A DNA stretch of 64,000 bases from Fasciolopsis buskii (lineage: Eukaryota; Platyhelminthes; Trematoda; Plagiorchiida; Fasciolidae), in the NCBI GenBank assembly GCA_008360955.1, contig LUCM01005951.1, positions 196,551-260,550 of the forward strand, in the 5' to 3' direction. The translations under genes and the position numbers were made by a program. Under the pieces are notes generated by a model, which was given only the letters and a program-made list of their open reading frames with translations, ran no database searches and had not been told where the DNA came from. Below are positions 47,818 to 61,157 of this stretch, piece by piece (within the stretch, counting starts at the first letter, position 1; every line of letters begins with the position of its first letter).

Positions 47818-49399
47818 TCATTCTGAATTCTCGAGTATACATTGAGCGTTTCTAAGAGCAACTGTCAACTCCCAGAGTGTTATTTTTCCATCACCGTCTA
47901 AATCAATATCTTTGATGTACTGTTTCAGTACTTTTCGTTTCCGATGTTGACCACGCCGTTTGAGAAACGTGTGCAATTCTTTCAAGTCAATTTTCCCGTT
48001 GCAGTCCTGGTCCATTGCACGAAATACTGCATTGATCTCCTCATCACTGACAATATATAATGCATGCAAATAAAATGGCATTATTAGTTTAGTGTGGCAC
48101 GAATAAGATTTTGTCCTTACTGCGATTTACGTTAGATAGCATTGTTACATTTGGGCTTTATTCTCAGTTCAAACTGATAACCTGTTGTACAAACTTTGAA
48201 TGTTGTTGTGTTTAGCAGTTGTAGCAGTTGTGTTTAGTGTCGCTTATTTCGAGCTTTCATATGTCTTGATGGACTGATGCGTATTTACTTAGGTTGGTAG
48301 GCATTTGGCTGACGCACAAAAATTTGGTATCAGCCGGTGCCAAAATAACACGTTTCTCCAAAAGGCGGGGAGTTAAGATTTAGAATTCCAACTTTCAAAT
48401 AAAAACCAATCAAAGTGTAGTAAAGTCTTCTCGATACCAAGACAGTGAACATTTCCTTTGTTCCTTAAAATTTCTAAGATTCATTTCTTACCCTGGAGAC
48501 TATTGGTCTATGGTAATTTCGTTGCTGTGGTCGCTGAATAGGTACTAACAATAATTAACGGTCTTTTATTTAAAATATCAACTTTTCATAATATGTGAAT
48601 TGTTGTTATTTCTGGTAGTTAAATCTCAGTTTAACATTTGTAAGAATGCTTTTTGGTGGCGAAATTTCTAGAGCTTCTCTCCCATGAACTGGATGGGAAT
48701 AAACCTCTCCTTTGAAAACCGTTTGACGCTGTTTACAAAGCATCCAGCTAACATTTTATTCTCCCCATAAATCACGACTAACCTGGCTAAATTTTGAAAA
48801 CATGCAAATCATGGTTGAAATGAAATCAGACTTGGCAAAACAAAGATTGCGTTAAAGCCATTAGTGCAGTTTCAGTTCTTACTTCAATAGTTTGGTGCAC
48901 GTTTGATTAATAGAACCTTGCACTATTAGATCCGTTGCGTTCAACAGGCACATACAAGCCGTTACCTCGACCTTCTGATTCTGTTAACTTTACATGGACA
49001 AACCAGTAGTGGAAAGAGTTTGAAGCGAAGCACTAATCATGGACATTATTTACGTCGTTCAACTCTCTCGCCAGAAGATGGGTATGCATTCCTTCTTATT
49101 TCGTATAAGTTGACCGTGAATCCCCGTCTGTCGTAGAAGTATTAAATTTTTCCACACCATTTTCGGTATTCATTTCAATCCTCTGATTTGCGAATCATTA
49201 CTCTGACCTTAAACATACCGTCAACACAATCTTTGTGGTTCCCAGGGGTTGATGATAAATCAACCGGGAAATATGTTCTGCTTATCGCAGGTGCTAATGG
49301 GCCCGGTGTAAAGCAAACCAATATTCAAGATTAATATGGCTCTTCAATCCAGTTTATTGCATAATGCATAGATCGTTCACTTTCGTTAACTTACTTCAT
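47818..49399 (-). CDS. Two-EF-hand calcium-binding protein, 8-kDa family (77 residues)
   Basis: Same architecture as the gene at 23,371. Exon 1 is ATGAA (49,395-49,399) with donor gtaagttaac, and exon 2 is 47,818-48,046 after the acceptor TATATTGTCAG. Joining gives Met-Asn-Asp-Glu-Glu and 77 residues. Loop 1 (14-25) is DQDCNGKIDLKE and loop 2 (50-61) is DLDGDGKITLWE; both are canonical. Loop positions are identical to the paralogues. It differs in a strongly basic linker (KRRGQHRKRKVLK, residues 31-43) and a C-terminal extension of about eight residues (QCILENSE). The intron is about 1.35 kb. The sequence around exon 1 (aataATGAAgtaag) is identical over 14 bases to the gene at 24.4 kb, supporting both as homologous first exons. 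The product is probably a cytosolic calcium sensor or buffer; its partner is unknown. Confidence 0.83.
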
Positions 49400-52300
49400 T
49401 ATTGGCCAGAATTGCACGTCGAGTATTGCTTGATCCGCGAAAAAAGAAGAAAAATGATTTACCCTTCCTATTAATATCTAACGGCCTTGGGAACAGCACA
49501 ACCGTCATCTGTCCCCTCCATCTCAAGGACATATGAAACACATGCATAAGGGCCTAGAAACTAAAAGCAAAAATATTCTTAAGGTGAATACCTCGCTCAT
49601 GCTTCAAAGTGATTTAGTGCGAAAGAGTGAAAGCGAACGTGACCCTTTGTCCAAATCCACATTCCCGATTTGATTACGACAAACAACGATGCATATCATT
49701 TTAGGTCACTTGATAGCAGAAGAATAAATTTGTTTTTCTTATATAAAAATGCTGTTATACTATTTGCGTAGGTGTACTGTTATTTTGACGTTTCAAAGGA
49801 AATAAATCGACTTGAAATATTTTTCGCAAATTTCTTATCTTTCTTTCGTAATACATATCCTAAAATGCCGGTATAGTACGACAACATAAAGATTCATATT
49901 TACACTACACGACTGTTATTTTCCGTGGTTTAGCCAACTTGTCTGTAGTTCGATTTTACGTTCTGCCCTGAAAAAAAGAAGTAGTTTTAGCAGCGTTTAA
50001 CTGAGAAATACAGTTGCTTGAAAACACTCGGCGTTTCTATTCCGTTTTTCTTGAAACCATGAGGATTTTCAACGGGACTCATGTAAATTGTTCAGTATTT
50101 GGTTTCCGGGATCCCCAGTTTTCAGAGCTTTTTTCTTTTTCGCTCATTACGTTACTCAGTTAAAGGTAACTGTGCCTACCAGACTATCACTGTATTGCGC
50201 AACAGTTGCCGTGTCCGAAAGTGAGCTTCTGCTCATCCAACTATGGCATTCACTTTATCACATCTGACTGTGCTGAGCATGTTAACCTGACTTCCAACGG
50301 TCGTGCAACATTCAGAAATGCGTTAAAATCACCAAAAATGTCCTTCGAAATTCGTGTAATAAAACAGCTTGACGGCCTTTCACTAACTCTCCACCAATGA
50401 CCGAGAAGAACACTAAGATGCTGACACGCTCCACTCACTCAGAAGAACTTAGCCATTAAACTACTGTTTGCAGCGTACCAAGACCAAGTACAAGCAAGGC
50501 ATTCATGCATACCAACGGCATTTTACAGTTTTTTCACGTTCCACCAGTTAAATCCGTCTACGCTACGATCAGCTGAGCTCTCACCTCCTTTTACAATTAA
50601 ATCTCTCCTTCTGACTTATAGACTAGAAGTCGTAGGAGACTTGTGTAGAACTAACGCCAAAAGGTTTAGACCAGCTGCATTCGCATCCAGAATTCTTGTA
50701 CATGTTGTATCTGTTACCTAACCTATTCCCTTCTACCACTCTATAAATATAGCTATTTTTACTTACAAATGTCAAATAAAAAGTTAATAATCAATGTTTT
50801 TCCCAAGTCTAAGCGGAAAACAATGAGTTAAGAATGAGGACGGTATCTGAATCAGTCTACCGATTAGTACCACAGATACCATCAAATCCATGCACTTTCA
50901 GTCAAATTTATAGAGAATAAATATTCTTTGTTGACTATTTGTGAAGCGATGTATCACAAAACAGGAAAGTAACAACGCCCCAGTAGCTGTGCAATCCATT
51001 TGCTAAGAGCAAATTGAATACGAATTTTTCGCATGAAGTAACTTAAATGCAATCATGAGTTGAAATTTCAATCCGTAGTTTACTGTCAGGGCACTGGATT
51101 CCCTGCTACGGCAACCGCGAAAAAACCGGCCGGAACAGCTGAAACATGAGTCACCTGTGTGGCACGTCAGCCGTTCGCGAACACGTGGGCATCTGGATTC
51201 CAAAACCAAAACAACAATAGATGGAGGTTTGCTCTCTATCACACTTTCATCAAAGTTCGATTTTCACTGGAGGCAAGAATCAGACCATTAAGCAATAATT
51301 GCACTTATCCGCACTTTCAAAACTTTTTGTCAGAAGGTAAATAACTAGGCCTTGTTTCTTCCAGATAAATTCCAACTTGTCCTTGAACAAGTTTTGATAG
51401 AGACACCGAGCTGCGGCTGAAATGAAGTTCTTTGAAGATTTTTTGGCCTTAATAATTCTTGTGACCGAGCACATTCAGTGCTCTTACTGGCCAAAGTTGT
51501 GCCAATCGTGATGTGTAATCTTAAAGAAAATTTTTGCTTGTTCAGTGCATGCTTCACGACAGCTAAAGCCTGACTTATTCATAATCTATTAATGGTTCTT
51601 TAAAGTAAATTTCATCAATTAAAGAAAACGAATGCTTCGCATTGGTTATTTTCATGATATGCATGATATTTTCCTCCTAGTTTAGCCCAGACAACTCAAT
51701 CTTATTAAATCTTTTTTTCAGGAAGGGGCCAAGGTATAACAAGTGGTGTTATTTATTGTAAATTAGCAGACAAAAGATGAATAGAAAATATCATAGCTTA
51801 CAAATACTAGCGATTTAACAACTCTTCGCCATACCGGAACAGTTAAATGATTCATTTCATTCAACTTGCTTTATCTTCCGGTAAGCTGCAGCTTAATTTA
51901 GTGCATCGGCAATGATCTCGCGTTTAATTTTCACTCTGACGCGAATTACCATTTCTTATTCCTGAAAATTTCCGAGTCTATCTTAAGGTGTTGGTTGATT
52001 CAGAATACACAATAATTGGAGAAATAGCTTTGGCTTGTTCTTAAACCCTTGACTTGGGATAGCTTTATTAAAAATGCACTAGGTTTCACTTTTAGCTAAC
52101 ATTCATGAATACAATGCAGAACAAAACAGGATCTTTCTTGTCAAGGTTATGTTAGCTGAACTTACCCTCCAGTTCTCCCTTCTCACATTCAGGAAATTTA
52201 TACTAAAAGCCATATTTGTACACGTTTAAAAATCCAAATCAAATCAGTTCAAAATACCGATAAGTGGAGAACATGGGGGAACTGATGTTCCTCTTTGTTT

Positions 52301-53708
52301 CATTATCGTATTGGGAAGTCGCTTGGAGATTACGATTTGGAAAACAATATTTTGTCTATCGAGTTCCAAGTAAACTGCTATATTATGACCAGATTTTTTA
52401 CCAGATTACGTGGCTTTAATTCATAAATGGGTTCTACCTTAGCAGTTAATGAAACGATTTAGTGGTCTTGGCTCCTTCCGTCCTTTCAGGAACTGTGGTA
52501 GATTCGTACCGTACCAATAAGGGGTAAGGGGTGTCCGAGTTATCGGATCTTTTTCAACAGTATGGAACTCGACTTCTTTCTTCGAAATGAAATGATAAGT
52601 AATACCATTCTTTAACTAATTACTAAAACCACTTTAGGAGCTGTTTATTGTCAAATTTTCATCAAAAGCATCATCAGTACACATTTACCGGGGTCCTCCC
52701 ACACGCAGTCGACATCCGGATTAGCACCTTGGAGTTCAACCGGCTTACTCTACCTGCGTATCGATACTCCACCTTCGCCTATTTCCACAACTTTCCAGAA
52801 GCGAATACTGGCTAATTCTCCTACTTCATTAAACTCCATACTAACAAATCGAATCCTTGAACTGCAATGTCTAACGGGTTCGGTTAAAGTTGACTTGAGA
52901 TGATTCGGAGTTCTCTTTTTGCCATACTACTGATGCAAGTGTAATCCCGATTCAGTAACCATATGCCTTTTAGATTATTGCCAATAAAATGTCATCCATT
53001 CTATGCCGTTAATATTCCAAATCAGCTTACCGATTCTTGGTAATTTATGACTTGGTGCTCGCTAATAATTTGATGGCAGTGGACTGCGGACAAAAATAAA
53101 TGGTCTTTGATGATGTATATTCAACCGATAGCAACTTTGCTTTACTGATAACTACTACAGTGATTTTGGAACAAAATTCATGGCAAACGTGAGCAGCACA
53201 GAAGCAGGTAACTCACAGTGAACTAAGTGGGTGTAGTTGTATCAATCATCACCTGCAAATACATAGTCAATGCCAGTATGATGGTCTCTTGTCATCACTT
53301 TTTTGGTGCTCCCAACCACACACTTCCCCACACACACACACACTTCGCCGCCACCTAGAGACAATTCTTAACCAAACAAACCACATTCTAGTAATTCGGT
53401 GTCCGAATGTCCAATGACAAGCTATTTAAGTCAGTCAAGTTAATTCATCATGAACCCCAAAGATATGCCATGAAGGAAAGCCGTAAGTTAGCTGCGAACA
53501 CGTCAATCGAAGATTTCCGTCGCAAAACGAAGAGACTCTTCTTCTTTCACTACGAACCTTTTCTACAGAAGATCCCCGAGGCTCATATTTTGCTTTTGTA
53601 CTTGTATTTTAACGTTTTGTGGTATATTTCCCTACAAATCGTCTCCTCAAAACCATTGCATTGCTCGTATAAAAGTGAAATGAAAAAATAAATCAATGAA
53701 AAATTACG
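49400..53708. other. No supported gene
   Basis: 5' flank of the EF-hand gene and spacer. Frames of up to about 80 codons (51,003-51,242 minus, 50,206-50,400 plus) show no domain. A short (CA)n run is at 53,329-53,343. Confidence 0.45.
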
Positions 53709-53827
53709 GTATACATCAAGATCGGAATGCAATTCAGTCAGTAACTCGTCTTCCACAGCACGCGTTGAAATCAACAACATTTCAGCATGGATTTGGTCGA
53801 GACAATTTCGACCTTGTACTTTGAAAC
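53709..53827 (-). CDS. Candidate internal exon, unidentified protein
   Basis: The 119-base minus-strand exon has a strong acceptor (CTTGTCTACTTTATTTAACATATCAG) and a donor ACC|gtaatt. It encodes about 39 residues starting FKVQGRNCLDQIHAEM and ending ELLTELHSDLDVY, an amphipathic acidic stretch that reads as real coding sequence. No family is recognised, and neighbouring exons were not found, so it stands alone. Confidence 0.3.
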
Positions 53828-56800
53828 CTGATATGTTAAATAAAGTAGACAAGAAAAATAAGCGGTGCCTTGAAAACTCCTCGATGTAACTTACTAGCGG
53901 CTCAGACAGAATCTTCTTGGTCATCGTCCACAGTTCTCCATCAGTGAAATGCTAGCACACGACGTACACATCCAAGATTTTCCCTTAACCATGCGGTAAT
54001 TGCGGACCAGTAACCGAGCCCAAAGTAGAGTAGTTAAGGTAAGAATCTGATCAATACCACTGGCATAATCTGAACGACTCAAGCGCCTGTAACAAGAACC
54101 TAATAGTCTTACATGTGGATCGGTCGAAAACGCTACTTCACTGTCATTGGCTTGCTAACCATTGGTATAGGCATGGTAACGATGTTCCTGTGTGTGACTG
54201 AGAACATGCAGCAATCCAGAAACTGGTTCGTAATAGACATCGTTACTTCTGAAAAATATTCATTACCACACACAAGGTTTATAGGAGGGTCATAATTCAG
54301 TCCAGCAATAAATTTTGAAAATGATTTATGCATCAAAAGGGCCCAAAAAAGTAAATTCAGACGACAAATATAAATATGATCATGAAGAATCTGTTGATGT
54401 AACGGCAATCGTGGCATTCAATTTTTAGACATCAACAGAAAGAGGAAGCTTCTGGTTTTGGTTTACATAGAAATTTCGAGACTTCCCATGGAGGTTTACT
54501 ATTCTTGGCTTTTCGGGTGTGTCTCGCAAATTATACCCAAGTAAGCTGAGCTATGATCAAACGGTGATGATGTTTCCCATCACGACTGATATGAAACTTA
54601 TGATTTCCCTTCTTGACCTCGCCTAACGACTGCAGATATCGGGGTTTTAATCCCGATGTATGATTCAGTAAAGATTCCATTAAATGTCCAATAGAACCCA
54701 CTATTACAGCGATAGCTGGACAAGGGAGTACTGGGTAACCCTACCTAATGAGGAGCGATAAACGTGAAACCGGTTTTGTGCTTCCCAGGAAATTTTGGTT
54801 TATCCATAAATATGTTACTCATACTAATAAAAAAGAAACAGTGATTTTGTGTAGACTCTATCTGCCAATTCTTTCATCATGCCTATCCATATCATGAGTT
54901 ATTCAGTGGGACCAGTGGTCCGACGGTGAGCGACCTAATACCGGTTGGTCCAACCTGAAGTGGACGGTAGACGTAAGAGGTCAGTCATACCCCAAAATTG
55001 GATAACACGGTGTGAACACTAGGGTAACGGAATGGTCTGAAATCTCATGACTCAATGGAATCCGATGAATGATTGCTCTTGTATTCCTTCCCTTAGGTTA
55101 GGCTAGATGTCTTGAGCAGCCACACTAGCGCTCTACCACAGATTTCGGTAAGCATAAAGCCGTATGCTTTGTAAGGCGCCGGTATTTGGTTTGGAATCTT
55201 ATGAAATAACTGCCAAGGATTAGTCATCCCCATCATTCGGGCATTTGCTTTCACTCTCGCATTTTCAGTCAGACCATCTTCACCACAAGAATTCAGTGCA
55301 TATGGCTATCCCAGAAGCGCCGCCATTTGAGAGCAGTTAGAAAGGATTTTGGAGAATGCAGCTAACTGCGAGCCTGAAGCATCCACCGGTGACCATACTG
55401 ATGTTTCGGAGGCTATCCTATTAAATGAAGGTGAAAACAAGTTTTCATATGATTTGAACTATCTTCCACAACGTTAGCATTTACGTTTTAACGTCGAATT
55501 TATCCAATGTTCTTTAGTACCTAATGGATCTCGGGACCACACGAATAACCGGGTGCTGTGAGGAACGAGAATCCACTCGACCGCTCTTTGGTTAGACACT
55601 AACTCATGGATTCAAAACCAGGCCGAACCTATTACGGTGGTAGAGTGGGCAGTTCCTTAAACGAAATCTCGGCCCAACCTTCAGCGAGGTTTCTTATTTT
55701 GTTTGATACAGTGCACGCGACAATAAAACGTGAATAGGTCCATGAATGAGGTCACTTGCCATGACGATCATCATGTATTTGCGTATGAATTTGTTTGCCT
55801 TTCATTTTACCTGTCAGAATCTCTAATTAGCTGAGCTACTGCGGTACACACAACGTCACCAGTCCGATTCTGGCCTCGCGCTGTGCGCCTGAACACAATG
55901 GAATTAGAGTCAACTTATCTGCTTTGCCAAAAACATTTATGAGTTGAGCACAATGTAGTTTAACGAAACGGTAAAGATAAAATAATGAAGACTATATTTG
56001 TTCTCTAATAGTTTAACTTCTGTTTTAATTTTATTATAAGTCATAAAGCTTCGTTATGTTTTGTTCTCTTTCAGTTGAAACTGTAGTATAAAGTTTACAT
56101 AGCGATGTTCAAACCACTTCGTTTTATGTGATCAAAGCTAATGTATAGGTTTTACAAAATCCTTCCAAAAAGATAGATATTGACCTGCATGTGTTTATTG
56201 TCCCAAGGCTTCACCTTATGTATCATTTTGGATAACTGATGGCTCTTCACGCTTTTCTTGCATAACTCAATGAGTACAAAATTGTAAATTCATGTCTTGA
56301 CTGCTTGCGTTGTTTTACTTTGATATTTCTCAGTTCGAAATGCGAAATTTTTCCGTAATTCCCCACTGCACGATTTCTCGTTGATGCTGATCGGTGAATG
56401 GTGATCACCTAATCAATAACTTTTTAGCAAACTTTTCCAACTCTGTAAGAACAACATGGATACCCGGTTTCGCACGTGAATGAGCAAAGTGGTTTATCAC
56501 TCAAGTAGATAGCTAACTACGCCTTAGGTAAGAATCAGCATCATTTGAATAGTCATGAACATGTGTCAACTTGAAATTAGCTTACAAAACAACATGCTCA
56601 TTATTTTCCCTTAATCAAATGTTACCATGCAAACATTTAACCTCAGGGATTGAGGAATTTCAAGAGTGCAATGTGCTAAGTCATTTTGGGGGAAGAAATA
56701 AGATTTTTGAATTCGATTCCTTTGGCTGAACCAACGACATGATTAGTCATTCTTGTCAACTTCTGTTCGGCACTCTTCTAATTTATGAACAGTGTAGAGT

Positions 56801-57999
56801 TATTTACGGTTTGCAGAGTTGTTTGAGACATTACAAAATACTCATAGGAAAAAAGACCAGGATTCTGAATTTTTCTGACACAGAAGAGGAAAATCCCGCC
56901 ATTTTCCTACTGCTTTGAACGCGGTCATTTAGTCGGAACTTTTCCGGGAACAGCGAGTATTCGTGGTGAATCGGCCAGTTCATCTTAATATCATCGAAAT
57001 GATGAGACAAAGAATTCTACGGCTTTAGTCGGCTTTTGGGGAAATAATTCAACTTTTCAAGTGTTTTTCAGCTTTTTTGAACACACGGATGCTGCATGGG
57101 CAGACAGTAAACAGACTGGGTGATTTTTGTTTCGAATGACATTATTCAACGTATGATTGCATGCATTTTGATCTTTCGTTCACCCCAATCGACTGTACTG
57201 CAATCTATTCCTGCACCTTAAATCCGAACCTCAAAGCAACAGTTATTGGTTGTGGTTAGCCCCTAACATTAAGTCTTAACTAGCCGTTCAGTGAATGCGC
57301 CCGGTGTGTCCTGGTTAAACCCAAAATATAATACACCCCAGACACTTCCATATACAGTGATCTATAGTTTTATCGTTGTCATTCGTCTAACAAATTAGAA
57401 TTTCAGCATAATTTTCCTGAAATAAAATCTTGTGAAATGTCCCTGAAACTCATATGGCTCAGTCGTTCACAGTTATTGACTAGATGTGAACAGAATTTCT
57501 TACCAATTCCGGTCAGTCTTCACGATATACATTACTGCTTGGTTACCTTCTAACGTTTGTCGTAAAAGATAATTTCTGTGCAATTATTGTTTTTCTTCTA
57601 ATTTCTGGCAGTTTATCTGGCAGACATCTGTCCCATAAATGCTGATTAACCTTAGCTGACTGTTGTATTCTCACAAAGAAGTGAGATTGTCTGTTTTTCT
57701 TGCAATGTTTACAACAGTTGGTTGTCTGGTTATTTCACTGTTCACTGAAACAACTGGAGTCTACATGCAATCCTCTGAAATTTCTCTATCCGTTCTTTTA
57801 GTCTGTACAAATTGACAGCTAGATAGATTAGCTTGCCTTGACTAATTAGTTATAGCCGTAATCAGCCTATTCAGTTTACAAGTCTCAGACTGACCACATC
57901 CAGTGGGTACGTCTGATACATTAAAGAGAATCGCAAAAGAGTTCCAAAGCTTTTTCTTCCTTCTGATAAGTCATCAGAATTCCAAATCCACTGCAATTT
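53828..57999. other. No supported gene; probable old repeat DNA at 54.6-55.7 kb
   Basis: The part 54,600-55,700 is less AT-rich than its surroundings and contains palindrome-like pieces ('tcggggttttaatcccga' near 54,639; 'ctaactcatggattcaaaacc' near 55,600). It has no open frame, a look typical of decayed dispersed repeats. No second copy exists in this window to prove it. The rest is AT-rich with only short frames. Confidence 0.4.
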
Positions 58000-58066
58000 C
58001 ACTGGGACTCGAAAGAGGCACGAAAGATCGTCAGTCGAACAGCATAACCGCTGAACTATCGAGGCC
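58000..58066 (-). repeat. tRNA-like SINE head or tRNA pseudogene
   Basis: On the minus strand the sequence begins GGCCTCGATAGTTCAGCGG, a good polymerase III A box (TAGTTCAGCGG). About 35 bases on comes a B box (TTTCGAGTCCC). The cloverleaf arms pair only partly, and no clean acceptor stem with a 3' partner is seen, so it is a tRNA-derived SINE or pseudogene. A weaker, plus-strand B-box-like sequence (GGGTTTGCGTCCC) lies at about 58,183, so two such elements may abut. Confidence 0.58.
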
Positions 58067-58739
58067 AGCTTTTGGTGCTTTCCTGAGCTGCTACCAACGG
58101 GGAACGATAGGCGTCTCGTGTCACGCGTAGTGATAGTTTAACGAAGCGCTTGGATAATCTAGCATCTAAGATATCCCAGGGTTTGCGTCCCATTGGGGAT
58201 GCGATTGGTAAGCTACTTCCATTTTCATAAATAGAATCAGATAGTTTTACAATACTTTTACTTGCCCAAGTGAACTGACTCTAGCTACTATATGATGGAC
58301 AGTTTGTATCACGTGTTTATTTTCTAATAACCAGCAAAAACGGCATTCTAATTTATAAACCAACATTAAACCCATCTGTTTTCACGCATAGTAACATAAA
58401 GCCAGGAAAACTTTTTATCCCACCCATCTAACCAACAGTGTTCTGTTCAAATACTGACTGCTGCGCTAAAAAACAAGAAAATTTAATCAATGTATTGTAC
58501 AAATTTTTACAAAGTGATATGGAGTTTCCATAAGTACATACTCTTGAAGAATCAAAAGTGCGTGTTGGTCCTCTGAGAGGACTCCGTGAACAAATGTAAA
58601 CAGGTTTGAGGTTCAGGGGAAAGAAAATATCGCAGCCCTGACATGTTGGTGACCGATATGCATAAACTGTTCGATCTTTGGTGGCATCAGATGATTTTTC
58701 ATGTACAGTCGAGTGAGCTTGTTTAACTACGAGCAATTG
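58067..58739. other. 3' flank of the third EF-hand gene
   Basis: Includes the weak tRNA-like stretch at 58,130-58,200. The open frame at 58,428-58,736 on the minus strand follows directly after the EF-hand stop and has no domain, so it is probably 3' untranslated sequence. Confidence 0.4.
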
Positions 58740-59138
58740 TTAGTGAGCGGTCGTGAACAGCGCAGCTTTCAGTTCATTCAGTGTGATTTTACCATCCCCG
58801 TCAACATCGATGTATTCAATAAATTTCCGGATGTCTTTTTTGCTCCAACCTTTATTGTACCGTTTGCAAAACTTTTTCATTTCACGGTAATTGATCTTCC
58901 CACTGTTGTTTCGATCAATCATCTCGAATACAATTTCAACATCTTCATGACTAGAAATCGAATGAAGAAAGCATGCTTTGAACAACGGGCTTGTGCATGT
59001 CATTGCATGTTAATACCACTAGAGTTTGATAGTGATGCGAAATCGGCGCATGAAAACTGCAACAAAACTGCACGTGAATCACATGGTAGGCACATTTGAA
59101 TTGCTACAATCTAACAAACTGCGCTAAACTTACTCCAT
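58740..59138 (-). CDS. Two-EF-hand calcium-binding protein, 8-kDa family (71 residues)
   Basis: The most compact member. Exon 1 is ATGGA (59,134-59,138) with donor gtaagttt, followed by an intron of 183 bases, acceptor GATTTCTAG and exon 2 (58,740-58,950, stop TAA). Joining gives Met-Asp-His-Glu-Asp and 71 residues. Loop 1 (14-25) is DRNNSGKINYRE and loop 2 (50-61) is DVDGDGKITLNE, both with the canonical ligand positions. The linker has a Trp (NKGWSKKD). The short intron makes the five-base first exon especially convincing here. There is no signal peptide or membrane segment. An alternative start, an upstream in-frame ATG at 59,003, would read through the acceptor and gives an odd Cys/Phe-rich leader, so I prefer the spliced form. 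Confidence 0.86.
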
Positions 59139-61157
59139 GATAATCTGCGCCAGCCGAAACTGTGCTGTAGATGTGTTCGGTATCAAGAGGCAAAATCTGC
59201 ACTGTACATAGTCACATTTCTACCTTGTCAATTTTTATCATTACCATAAAATCGATTGGTGTGTCACTACTTCAGTCGTCGGAAATCAGCTAGCCAATAG
59301 ATAATCCAGTAGCTTTCGTATTGCATAATCTTAAAAACCTTTCCGAGCTCTTGATTGGTTTTACGTCTGCTCACATGAGATTAGGCTTCGTGGAGGAACT
59401 GATCCGTTCTGATCCCATGGTGAAAGTTTCTCTTTAGGTTCACCGACAACTGCTAAGATGGAAAATCTAGCATGAAGGTCGCCAAACGCTGCGTACTTCC
59501 AAGCACCTACATTTGGGTGGTAATCGTGGATAAAATCTGAAAGACTTGTAAATATTTACGATATCCGGCAATTAAAATCATTGAAGGAAGTTTTTATACA
59601 GGAATTCTATCCGAGACTTAGTAAAGTTCTCGTTGCTGCAATCGCCGCTTACAGCCCGGAAGTCCTTGTTCGCGTACATTTTAGACTGGAAAAGTATACA
59701 GTCAAGTGTTTTTGAGCGATCAATTCTGCACCAGTTCGATAATAAAATACTTACGAAGTCAAAATTAAAGGAACGAAATGCTTAGAGTAGTGCCGTTCCA
59801 TTGTGTGCAAGAAAGCCGCCGACTTCTTACCTAGATGGTAGATTATTTGTAAAAGGAAGTTTTCCGAACCCAAGTGATCTTGATTCAAATATTTTTATAT
59901 CTTATGTTTGCTCTTATCATATGAATTTTTGTTTTGCTTCTAGTCGATGCGCTTGTTCATTTCAATCCTAGACAGAACACTAATTAAAAGCTGAATAAAA
60001 CGGAAGTATCCAGCCAACATGAGGGTTGGAATTCACGACATAACTCTTCGATGTCACAAATTCGAGCTCCTGGCAATCGATACGCCGAGTGAAAAATGAC
60101 TTACCTTTTGAGGTGTTTGTTCTACAAGCTAGCATGGCATCTACCGCCGTTACATTAGTGAACCGTACGAAATTCTACAGTTGCTCAAACCCCGACAATA
60201 TTATCCGGCGTCAATGGTGATACAAAACTGGAACATAAATGCAAGGCAAGTCATGGGTGTAATTTAAGGTGAGGTTATCTTACCTGAAAATCCTAAATCC
60301 GTCATTCAACATTTTCCACATGCATAGGTAAGACTTGTGCTAGCTGAGTTTGAATCGTATAACTCATCAAGCTCTCGTGCAACTCTACCAAAATCAGGTT
60401 ATCCATTTTGTAGTGCTCTCGGTCATGTTTCGTTCTGACTCGGACTGGGTAATAAAGCCAAACTTTCAGTGAAAAATCCAAGAGAGCTAGCCCTGAGTAG
60501 CTTCTTACCTGTCAACAATAAGCGACAGGTTAAGCAAACGTCTACTGAACATGAGTCCAACGTCAGAAGCCTTCCCTTGGCTAAAGAAAATTATTTTGGC
60601 ATTTGTCTCAGTTGTCCTAAGGCTTGTAGTAGACGAAAGTTGTGACTGTAGCTGGGAAATCTAATTGTATGTTGATCTGCAATGCAGAAAAAACCACAAA
60701 GGAAACTTATTTGCTATTTTACTTTGCTAGACTGGCATAATCAGTCGTCTCTTCTAGATGTGGCATGACCACTGGTTCATCACTTATCTCACAAAGAAAC
60801 TGGATAAGTTCGATGATAATGGAGTAATTGCCACTAAAGTGAATCAGCTAAAGACTTTCGTCCATCTTGTTCTACATCCTTCAAGTCAAATTACAGTTTG
60901 CTACATGTTCGCGTACCCGACTCCCGAACCGCATGCTGTGGTTGTCAACACAGTTAGATCATCTGAATCCCATTAAACCTAGGCCATATTTAATGCTAGT
61001 CAAAAATTCATAGTTTATTGACATAATGAAAGAAACTGGGAGTAGAAATCGATTTCAAAGTATGGGTGAATATGAGGAAGCAATGTAAGTTTCAAGGCCA
61101 CAACCTTGATTTATTTAAATCGACGGTGCAGATTCCATCTTCATAACAGCCTTGCCC
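59139..61157. other. No supported gene
   Basis: 5' flank of the third EF-hand gene. Several donor-like sites on the minus strand (for example near 60,284) have no open exon beside them. Nothing recognised. Confidence 0.45.

Noticed and set aside
47818..48081. Unspliced reading of the EF-hand gene at 48 kb
   Set aside because: Same reason: the first residues before Ser-Asp-Glu-Glu lie upstream of the conserved acceptor.
55600..55640. Possible tRNA-like sequence ('tttggttagacac ... ggattcaaaacc')
   Set aside because: The spacing between box-like words is too short for a polymerase III promoter.
58740..59003. Unspliced reading of the EF-hand gene from an upstream in-frame ATG
   Set aside because: The leader (MTCTSPLFKACFLHS) lies across a clean acceptor shared in phase with two paralogues, so it is intron sequence read through.
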